A DNA stretch of 10,073 nucleotides from contig JAEXPQ010000048.1 in assembly GCA_023446735.1 (NCBI GenBank), forward strand, positions 1 to 10,073. Direction: 5' to 3'. The position numbers were made by a program, and so were the translations under genes. Origin of the DNA: Verrucomicrobiota bacterium (GTDB taxonomy: Bacteria > Verrucomicrobiota > Verrucomicrobiia > Opitutales > Opitutaceae). The first letter of the stretch is position 1, and the number at the start of each line of letters is the position of its first letter. Below, one piece after another: positions 1-6,224 of this stretch. A model generated the notes under the pieces. It was not told the origin of the DNA, ran no database searches, and saw only the letters and a program-made list of their open reading frames with translations.

Positions 1-1
1 G

Positions 2-802
2 CGCGGCGGCGTGCGGCTCCTGCTCGTCGAGGACAACACCACCAACCAGCAGGTGGCGCTCGGCGTGTTGCGACGGTACGGATACTCCCAGGTCGATCTG
101 GCCGACGACGGCGCCGAGGCGGTGGCGGCGGCGGGACGCAACGCCTACGACCTGATCCTGATGGACGTGCAGATGCCGGAGATGGACGGTCACGAGGCCG
201 CCCGGCGGATCCGCGCGGCGGAGACGCGCGACGGCCGACCGCGGACGCCGATCGTCGCGCTCACGGCCCATGCGATGGCGCCGGACCGGGACGCGGCCCT
301 GGCGGCCGGGATGGACGACTACCTCACGAAGCCCCTGAAACCGCGCCTGCTGCGGGAGACGCTGGAGCGTTGGCTGACCGGCGGAACCCTGGCGGCGGCG
401 TCACCGAAAGGCCTCATGGAACCGGCCCCGGTGACCGGCCCGGCGGCCGCCGGCGTTCCGGTCTTCGACGCGGCCAGCCTGCTCGAGCGGGCGATGCAGG
501 ACCGGGATTTCATGCGCGGAATCCTCGAACACTTCCTGGCCGAGATGCCGCCGGCGCTGGAGGAACTGGTCGCCGCGGTCGCCGCCGGCGACGCGGTGCG
601 GGTGCGGGCGCAGGCCCACGGGATCAAGGGGGCGGCGGCGAACGCCGGCGCGGCGGCGCTCGCCGTGACGGCAGCGGCGCTGCAGGAGGCAGGTACGAGG
701 GGCGATCGCGAGGCGATGGGGTCGGGCTTGGAGAACGTGCGCCGCGAGTTCGCGCAATTGGAGGCCTTCCTGCGCGGCGAGTTCCCGGAGCTCCGCAAGT
801 AG
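2..802 (+). CDS. Receiver + HPt phosphorelay protein, 3' end of a probable hybrid sensor histidine kinase (partial)
   Basis: Residues are numbered from the GTG at 11. Residues 2-122 form a receiver domain: acidic pocket E7/D8 followed by N9, phospho-acceptor D52 in MDVQMPEMDG (codon 164-166), T85 in the ALTAHAM strand, and K107 in the TKP motif. A linker rich in Ala, Pro and Gly (about 123-149) leads to an HPt domain at about 150-255. Its phospho-accepting histidine is H203 in AHGIKGAAAN (codon 617-619). In this family phosphate passes from a kinase core to the receiver Asp and then to the HPt His, which feeds a separate output regulator. The frame is open to the left edge, and REC followed by HPt is the usual C-terminal end of BarA/ArcB-type hybrid kinases. 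I therefore read it as a 5'-truncated hybrid kinase; a stand-alone REC-HPt protein starting at GTG 11 is possible. The kinase core, sensor and signal cannot be seen. The stop is TAG at 800-802. Confidence 0.88.
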   Translation, partial: RGGVRLLLVEDNTTNQQVALGVLRRYGYSQVDLADDGAEAVAAAGRNAYDLILMDVQMPEMDGHEAARRIRAAETRDGRPRTPIVALTAHAMAPDRDAALAAGMDDYLTKPLKPRLLRETLERWLTGGTLAAASPKGLMEPAPVTGPAAAGVPVFDAASLLERAMQDRDFMRGILEHFLAEMPPALEELVAAVAAGDAVRVRAQAHGIKGAAANAGAAALAVTAAALQEAGTRGDREAMGSGLENVRREFAQLEAFLRGEFPELRK

Positions 803-863
803 CGCGCTCTGTATCGAAACAGTAGGGTTGCCGAACGACGGGCGCGGCGCCAGTGTGCCGGCG

Positions 864-2480
864 ATGCGTTTCGGAAGATCCCACGGAATCGGACTCGTTT
901 TTCCCCTGCTGTGCGGGCTGTTCGCGGCCTGCGCGCCGTCCGTCAAGGACTCGGCGACCGCCGAGCCAACGGCGAAGGAGAGCCGCGATGGCGCCGCGTC
1001 CGATGCACCCGCCTCGGGCGCGGGCGAGGCGCGCGCAGCCCGGCCGGCGATGCCCAACATGGCGCGACAGCAACCGGCGCCGGCAGTGAGCGCCGCCAAC
1101 GCGAAAACAGTCGGGACCGCTGCGCCGAACGACAACCGCGCGAAGGCGCGGCAGCGCGCGGGCTGGGCGGGATTGAAACGGGCGCAGCTCGCGCGGCCGA
1201 CGGATTTCGCGAAGCTCACCGCCGAATTGAAGCGCAAGCAGGCGCTTGCGGCCGGGCTCGACGAGGCGGCGGTGCGTGCTGAGCTGGAGAAACGGGCGCT
1301 GGCCGGCGATGTGGAGGCGGCGCTCACGCTTGGGCTGATGCTGCGGTACGGCGACGCGGCGACCGACAAGGCTGAGGGCGAGAAGCTCATCGCGGCCGCA
1401 GCAGAAACCGGCAACCCCCGCGCCATGGCGGAGCTGGGACGGATCCTGCTGGCCGACGAGACACGGGCGGATGGCCCCGCGCAGGCCGAGGCGTGGTTGC
1501 GCAAGGCGTGGGCGGCGGGCGAGAGCGAGGGTGCTTTTCTGTTGGCGAGCGCGCAGCGGCTCGGATTGCTGGAACCGGCGGCGGGGGAGGATGCGACCAA
1601 GCTGCTCCTCGCCGCGGCCGAGGCGGGCAACGACGGCTCGCGGCGTCTGTTGATGCTGCTGCGAAAGGAGATCGACGGTCCCGACCGGGCGCAGCTCGAG
1701 GGGTGGATGACGGCGATGGCGGAGGCCGGCGATGTCGACGCGATGTTGCAGATGGTCACCTTGAAGCGGGAGGCGGGGCAGTCCGCGGCGGCGCTTTCCT
1801 GGCTGGAGCGGGCGGCGGCGGGCGGATCGCCCCACGCGATCATGGCGCTGGCGTTGTTCGGTGGCGGCGGCGAGGCCGGGGCGAGGGCGCGCGGGGCGGC
1901 CATCACGCACCTGCGGACGCAGCTGGCGGCGCCCGTCACGGCGTCGCCGCGGGGAAGATACGATTTGGCAAGGCTGCTTGTGCTGGAGACCGAACGGGTG
2001 GAGGAGAACCAGGCGGAGGCGCTCGGCTTGCTGCGCGACGCGGGCCGGGAGCGGATCTATCAGGCCGCGATCGCGGCGATGTTGATCGAGGACGGGACCG
2101 ATGCCCGCGCGGCGCTGCAGACCGTGCTGAAGATGGACGATGCGGCGGCCTATGTCCGCTATGTCGAGCTGTTGCGGGCGAAGGGCGACAACACCTACTC
2201 GGCGCTGGCCGATGAAATGCCGAAGCCAACGGCCACGACAAAACCGATCTATCCGATCGAGCTCAAGGCCGCGGGAACGACGGGAGACGTAACCGTGCGG
2301 TTCCAGGTGCGGGCCGACGGCACGGTTGCGACCTGCGAGGTGTTGAAGTCGGACCATCCGGCTTTCTCCGCCGCCGCGGTCGAGGCGGTGCAGCAGTGGC
2401 GGTTTCAGCCCGGGATCAAGGAGGGCAAACCGGTCGACACCCAGATGCAGATCACACTTCCCTTCCGGCTTCCGAAATGA
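864..2480 (+). CDS. Predicted lipoprotein with Sel1-like repeats and a C-terminal TonB domain
   Basis: I chose the ATG at 864 because it places a lipoprotein-type signal at the N-terminus: basic start (R2, R5), hydrophobic stretch about 8-22, and LFAAC with Cys at residue 23. In-frame TTG 828 and GTG 855 are alternatives that would bury this signal. The product is 538 residues. A low-complexity Ala/Pro/Asn-rich segment (about 24-110) follows the Cys. Next come Sel1/TPR-like helical repeats at about 145-395, with recurring patterns such as AAAETGNPRAMAELG and AAAEAGNDGSRRLL. Residues about 461-538 match the TonB C-terminal domain, with GDVTVRFQVRADG and VQQWRFQP as its hallmarks. True TonB proteins use an uncleaved inner-membrane helix and a Pro-rich spacer, both absent here. 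A cell-envelope scaffold role is therefore as likely as energy transduction. The gene follows the phosphorelay gene by 61 bases, and no TonB-dependent receptor or ExbB/D gene is present in the window. Confidence 0.84.
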   Translation: MRFGRSHGIGLVFPLLCGLFAACAPSVKDSATAEPTAKESRDGAASDAPASGAGEARAARPAMPNMARQQPAPAVSAANAKTVGTAAPNDNRAKARQRAGWAGLKRAQLARPTDFAKLTAELKRKQALAAGLDEAAVRAELEKRALAGDVEAALTLGLMLRYGDAATDKAEGEKLIAAAAETGNPRAMAELGRILLADETRADGPAQAEAWLRKAWAAGESEGAFLLASAQRLGLLEPAAGEDATKLLLAAAEAGNDGSRRLLMLLRKEIDGPDRAQLEGWMTAMAEAGDVDAMLQMVTLKREAGQSAAALSWLERAAAGGSPHAIMALALFGGGGEAGARARGAAITHLRTQLAAPVTASPRGRYDLARLLVLETERVEENQAEALGLLRDAGRERIYQAAIAAMLIEDGTDARAALQTVLKMDDAAAYVRYVELLRAKGDNTYSALADEMPKPTATTKPIYPIELKAAGTTGDVTVRFQVRADGTVATCEVLKSDHPAFSAAAVEAVQQWRFQPGIKEGKPVDTQMQITLPFRLPK

Positions 2481-2501
2481 CGGCCGGCTTGCCCGTCGGC
2501 A

Positions 2502-3413
2502 ATGTCTGATGATGATCCCGGCCGCATGATCATCGACTGCCACGTGCACCTGTATCCCGACGCCGCGCTCGCCGATCCGGCGGGCTGGGCGGCGGCGCGC
2601 GGCGAGACGCGGTGGGCGGCGATGGTTGGTCCGCGGGCGGATGGCGGGGCGAGTCTGCAGGGCTGGGCGAACGTGGACCGGTTGCTGCGCGACATGGATG
2701 CTGCCGGTGTCGACCGTGCGGTGCTGCTCGGCTGGTATTGGGAGCATGCGGCCACCTGCGCGGAGCAGAATCGGTTTTTCGCGGAGGTCGTGCGCCGGCA
2801 CTCGGATCGCCTCGAGGCGTTCGCGACACTGCATGCGGCGGCGGGAGTCGAGGGCGTGCGCGCGGAGTTGGCGCGCTGCCGTGGCGAAGGGCTTTCCGGG
2901 CTCGGCGAACTCTGCCCGCCGGCGCAGGGTTTCGGCTACGACGATCCGGCGTTGGCGGCGGCGCTGGACTTGGCAGCGCAGTGGCGCTGGCCGGTGAACC
3001 TGCATGTGACCGAGCCGGCGGGGCGCGTGTACCCCGGGCGCGTGGAGACGCCACTGCTGGAGCTGACGGCATTGGCGGCGCGGCACCCGCGGACTCATTT
3101 CGTCTTCGCGCACTGGGGCGGGTTGCTGCCGTTCTTCGAGCTGAACCGCGCGGTGGCGAAGCCGTTGGCGAACGTGTGGTACGACACCGCCGCCTCACCG
3201 CTGCTGTACCGGCCGGAGGTTTTTCCGCTGGTGGCGAAGGCGGTCGGCGCGGAGCGGATCCTGTATGGGTCCGACTACCCGCTGCGCTTGTACCCAAAGA
3301 CCCAGGCCGAACCGGAGTTTGCCCGTTTCCTCGCGGAAATCCGTGGCAGCGGGCTTGCCGACACGGAAGTAGTGACGGTGCTCGGCGGCAATTGGCAACG
3401 CCTGCGTGGGTAG
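2502..3413 (+). CDS. Amidohydrolase family protein (amidohydrolase-2, TIM-barrel metal hydrolase)
   Basis: The 303-residue product has the metal-site pattern of the amidohydrolase-2 family. It carries HxH near the N-terminus (DCHVHLYPD, H14 and H16), a histidine in the NLHVTEP strand (H168), a histidine in FVFAHWGG (H204, with H199 just before), and a conserved aspartate in LYGSDYPL (D258). Members of this family are cytoplasmic TIM-barrel enzymes that hydrolyse or decarboxylate varied small substrates using one divalent metal. The sequence does not reveal the substrate here. No signal peptide is seen. Two ATG codons compete: 2502 and 2526. The second gives MIIDCHVHL, the usual compact start of the family. 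Neither has a clear ribosome binding site, and I keep the longer form with moderate certainty. The gene follows the TonB-domain gene by 21 bases on the same strand, so co-transcription is plausible. It converges on the GH2 gene. Confidence 0.86.
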   Translation: MSDDDPGRMIIDCHVHLYPDAALADPAGWAAARGETRWAAMVGPRADGGASLQGWANVDRLLRDMDAAGVDRAVLLGWYWEHAATCAEQNRFFAEVVRRHSDRLEAFATLHAAAGVEGVRAELARCRGEGLSGLGELCPPAQGFGYDDPALAAALDLAAQWRWPVNLHVTEPAGRVYPGRVETPLLELTALAARHPRTHFVFAHWGGLLPFFELNRAVAKPLANVWYDTAASPLLYRPEVFPLVAKAVGAERILYGSDYPLRLYPKTQAEPEFARFLAEIRGSGLADTEVVTVLGGNWQRLRG

Positions 3414-3460
3414 CGGCGGGCGATCCGGTCGACTGCATCGCGTCGGCCCGGTGTGCGCGC

Positions 3461-3490
3461 GGCGGTGTCGACCCGCGGACCGACACCGCC
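3461..3490. terminator. Perfect 10-bp stem hairpin in convergent gap (putative bidirectional terminator)
   Basis: GGCGGTGTCG (3461-3470) is followed by a 10-base spacer and its exact reverse complement CGACACCGCC (3481-3490). The hairpin sits 47 bases after the amidohydrolase stop and 24 bases from the GH2 stop. It would therefore form in either transcript. No T-run follows on either strand, so it is not a classical intrinsic terminator. Transcript-end protection or Rho-assisted termination is the likely role, by inference from position. Confidence 0.5.
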
Positions 3491-3493
3491 GGA

Positions 3494-3508
3494 CGTACCG
3501 CAGGTACG
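3494..3508. terminator. Second small hairpin in the same convergent gap
   Basis: CGTACC (3494-3499), a GCA triloop and GGTACG (3503-3508) form a perfect 6-bp stem directly beside the larger hairpin, ending 6 bases before the GH2 stop codon on the other strand. It probably works together with the larger hairpin in separating the two convergent transcripts. No T-run is present. Confidence 0.35.
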
Positions 3509-3514
3509 GGCGGT

Positions 3515-5995
3515 TCAGGGCGTGAAGTCGACCGTCAGCGACTGGGGCTCGAGCCCGGGTGCGGAGAGGCGGATCTGCGCTTTGCCGGGCTTCCCGGTTG
3601 AGCGCAGGATCGCGAGTGCGCGGCCGCGGAAGGTGGTCGCTTCATGGTCGAGAAAGGACTGCGGGTCCTCCGGGTTCGCGCTGCCGAACGCCTTCAGCTC
3701 GGCCTCGCCGTCGACCGTTGCCGCGATTTCCACCGCAGCGTCGGGCACGACCGCTCCCGTGGCGTCGAGCACCTCGATCGGCACAAACACGAGCGATGAG
3801 CGGGCCGCGGGTGTGAGCGGCCTTTCCGGCGTCGCGCGCAGCCGCCTCGCGGTCCCGGTGGTGCGCAGTTCCTTCACCGCAAGCACCCGGCCGCCGTCGA
3901 TTGCGGTCGCGGTGAGCACACCCGGCTCCCAGGGAACCGTGAACTTCGCGGCGATCGACTTGGCTTGATCGATCGGCTGTTCGCCGATGAGGCGACCGTT
4001 CAGTTCGAGGCGGATCAATCCGGCGCGCGAATACACGGTCACCTCGAGCGGTTTCTGTTCGTTGCCGGGCCAGTTCCAGGTCGGCAGCTCCGCGGGCCAG
4101 CCCCACGCGCCCACCTTTTCCTTCTTCCCCGGCGGCACGGGTTCGTGGACGAGGACCTCCAGCGGGCTCCGCCGCCAGACCACATCGCGGTACAACGACT
4201 GGGGTTTCTTGTTGCCGATCAGATCGAGATCCCCGGACCAGTTGATCCAGAACGGCCACGGCAGCGGCTCCCAGCTCTTCAGGCCGGTCGTCTCCGGATC
4301 CGCCGCCGCATCGATGTAGATGGTATGGCCGATGCCCGACTCGCCGAGGTGGTCCATCCCGGTCCACACGAAATCGCCGACGATGTAGGGCTGCGCCTCG
4401 ATCAGGCGCCAGTTCTCCAGCGCCTCGCGCGGGTACGATTCGGTCCCGGCGATGACGCGTTGGGGGAAGCGCTGGTGGTCGCGCTCGTACTGGTCCCAGG
4501 CGTAGTTGTATCCGCCGACGTCGAGGAACGGGAAGGCGGGATCGTTGCCCTCCCAACTCGTGGCGAGATTGGCGTTCTCCCAGGGTGAATTGATCGCATT
4601 GGTGACCGGTCGCCGCGCGTCCCAGCGGCGAACGAACGCCGCGAGTTGCCGGGCGACCTCGACCCCGCGCGGGTTGAACCGCTCCGCAATCTCGTTGCCG
4701 ATGCTCCACATGATCACGGAGGGATGGTTGAAGTCGCGCGCGAGCATGGCGCGCAGGTCGCGTTCCCAGTGTGCGGCGAAATAGCGTTGGTATCCGTTCG
4801 GCTTTTTCGGGAGTTCCCACGTGTCGGCGAACTCGTCGATCACGAGCATGCCCTCCTCGTCGCAGGCCGCGAGGAACGCGGATGACGGGGGATTGTGGCT
4901 GGTGCGGACGGCGTTGAAGCCGTTGGCCTTCATCAGGCGCACCCGACGCCGCTCCGCGTCGGGGAAGGCCGCCGCGCCCAGCAGGCCGTTGTCGTGGTGT
5001 AGGCAGGCGCCGCGCAGCTTGATCGGTTTCCCGTTCAGCCGGAGTCCCGCCTTCGCATCGACTGCGATGGTGCGAATGCCGAAGGTGGTCTGGGTGCGGT
5101 CGAATGTGTGATTACCCTGATACAGCCTCACGTCGGCCCGGTAGAGCTGGGGCGTCTCGGGGCTCCAGGGCGCCGCCGCGGAGACGGCGATGGTCTGGTT
5201 GAGGCACTCGGTGGTCGCCGGGCCGAGCCGGAGCATGCCGAGGTCGTGGCGGGTCCGCTCGCCCCGGGGGCTGACGAGTTCCACCTCGAGCGCCACGTCC
5301 TGCGGCGTGGCGAGATTGTTTCGGACCTCGATCTGCACCTGCACCTGCGCGTTGCCCTCGTGGAGCCAGACCGTGTCCGCCCGCACGCCCCAGGTCGGGA
5401 GATGCAGCGGTCCATGCGGCCGCAGACTCACCCCGCGGAACAGCCCCGAGCCGGCGTACCAGCGGGTGTTCGCCTCGGGATTGAGCACGCGGATGGCGAC
5501 GAGGTTCTCCCGGGAGTCGCGCCGGAGATACGGCGCGATCTCGACCACCCGCGGAACGTAGCCATGGGGTTGAAACGCCACGTGGTGACCGTTCACCCAG
5601 ATGTCGCACTCCTGCTGGGCGCCGTGGAGGATCAGCTCAAGCCCGTCGCCCGCGCTGGCGGTCTCCGGGGCAAGATGCAGCCGGTACCAACCGATTCCGC
5701 CGCGGAAGTATCCGACGCTCGGACCTTCCGGGGTGGCCGGATCGTGCGGGCCGCTCGCCGTATCCGCCGCCCCCGTGGTTTCGATGCTCCAGTCGTGCGG
5801 CAGGTCGAGCACGCGCCAGGTCGAATCGTCGAAGCCGGGGGCCTCGGCCCCGGGCTGTGCGCCGCGCATGAACCGCCAACCCGTATTCGAATCGCGGATC
5901 GTCGCGGTTTCGGCGGCGAGATTGGCGGCGGTGGTCCAAGCGATCGCCAGAATCCAAAGGCACAGGCGGGGGTACACGGACTTCAGGTGGTTCAT
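3515..5995 (-). CDS. Secreted glycoside hydrolase family 2, beta-galactosidase type
   Basis: The 826-residue product starts at the ATG read from 5995; CGGACGGAG lies immediately upstream on the minus strand. The signal peptide is about 1-28 (K5/R10, then a hydrophobic run around CLWILAIAW, then Ala-rich LAAE). A jelly-roll sugar-binding domain (about 30-200) contains LDLPHDWSIE and GIGWYRLHL. A GH2 immunoglobulin-like domain (about 205-310) follows. The TIM barrel (about 315-600) carries LRGACLHHDNG, RTSHNPP (H367), the acid/base glutamate in MWSIGNEI (E435) and the nucleophile glutamate in AGTESYP (E519), so both catalytic residues are present. The C-terminus has a DUF4982-like module (about 605-700) and a Big/GH2-C5-like module (about 725-826). 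GH2 enzymes release terminal beta-linked sugars from non-reducing ends with retention of configuration. RTSHNPP and the domain order favour beta-galactosidase over mannosidase or glucuronidase, but specificity is inferred. The gene is divergent from the GH9 gene, and both products are probably periplasmic or secreted. Confidence 0.93.
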   Translation of the reverse strand: MNHLKSVYPRLCLWILAIAWTTAANLAAETATIRDSNTGWRFMRGAQPGAEAPGFDDSTWRVLDLPHDWSIETTGAADTASGPHDPATPEGPSVGYFRGGIGWYRLHLAPETASAGDGLELILHGAQQECDIWVNGHHVAFQPHGYVPRVVEIAPYLRRDSRENLVAIRVLNPEANTRWYAGSGLFRGVSLRPHGPLHLPTWGVRADTVWLHEGNAQVQVQIEVRNNLATPQDVALEVELVSPRGERTRHDLGMLRLGPATTECLNQTIAVSAAAPWSPETPQLYRADVRLYQGNHTFDRTQTTFGIRTIAVDAKAGLRLNGKPIKLRGACLHHDNGLLGAAAFPDAERRRVRLMKANGFNAVRTSHNPPSSAFLAACDEEGMLVIDEFADTWELPKKPNGYQRYFAAHWERDLRAMLARDFNHPSVIMWSIGNEIAERFNPRGVEVARQLAAFVRRWDARRPVTNAINSPWENANLATSWEGNDPAFPFLDVGGYNYAWDQYERDHQRFPQRVIAGTESYPREALENWRLIEAQPYIVGDFVWTGMDHLGESGIGHTIYIDAAADPETTGLKSWEPLPWPFWINWSGDLDLIGNKKPQSLYRDVVWRRSPLEVLVHEPVPPGKKEKVGAWGWPAELPTWNWPGNEQKPLEVTVYSRAGLIRLELNGRLIGEQPIDQAKSIAAKFTVPWEPGVLTATAIDGGRVLAVKELRTTGTARRLRATPERPLTPAARSSLVFVPIEVLDATGAVVPDAAVEIAATVDGEAELKAFGSANPEDPQSFLDHEATTFRGRALAILRSTGKPGKAQIRLSAPGLEPQSLTVDFTP

Positions 5996-6224
5996 CTCCG
6001 TCCGAGCGTGGCTTCCCGAGCTCGACCGACAATGGGGAACTGAGACCGAAGTTTCTGTGCCGGTTTCCCGCGAGCGAGGGCTCGATATGTCGGGGGCCGA
6101 CGGTGGCCGGTTCGGCTGGGGCGGCAGCCCGCGCAAACGGGCGCCGGACGGTGCTATTATGAGAGCAGGCCCGGTCTCGCCGAGGGGGCGGGGCGGAACG
6201 CAGCCTGCGCGGACTTCCTCCCCT
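5996..6224. promoter_or_regulatory. Divergent upstream region shared by GH2 and GH9 genes
   Basis: These 229 non-coding bases separate the two outward-reading glycosidase starts and must hold the promoters for both unless transcripts begin further away. Visible elements are a GTTTC direct repeat with 12-base periodicity (6051-6055 and 6063-6067), a short inverted repeat CGAGC-GAGG-GCTCG (6071-6084), a CGAGCTCG palindrome (6017-6024), and a candidate extended -10 box near 6152-6160. These resemble operator-sized elements, but I cannot name a regulator. Confidence 0.5.
6152..6160 (+). promoter_or_regulatory. Candidate extended -10 promoter element for the GH9 gene
   Basis: TGCTATTAT fits an extended -10 (TGnTATAAT) with one mismatch in the hexamer, and it stands out as AT-rich in a very GC-rich region. 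It would give a leader of about 55-60 bases before the GH9 ATG at 6225. No convincing -35 hexamer is seen at the expected distance (6132-6137 reads CGCAAA), which an extended -10 can tolerate. This is pattern-based only. Confidence 0.3.

Noticed and set aside
401..1939. 512-codon minus-strand open frame
   Set aside because: Low-complexity Ala/Ser/Arg product, antisense to the receiver-HPt and TonB-domain genes; a composition artefact.
624..3113. 829-codon open frame on the minus strand across the TonB and amidohydrolase genes
   Set aside because: It is antisense to two well-supported genes, its product is Arg/Pro/Ala-rich without domain motifs, and long antisense frames are expected in GC-rich DNA with few stop codons.
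5601..6224. 208-codon N-terminal extension of the GH9 frame
   Set aside because: It runs antisense through the GH2 gene and lacks domain motifs; the ATG at 6225 begins with an export signal.
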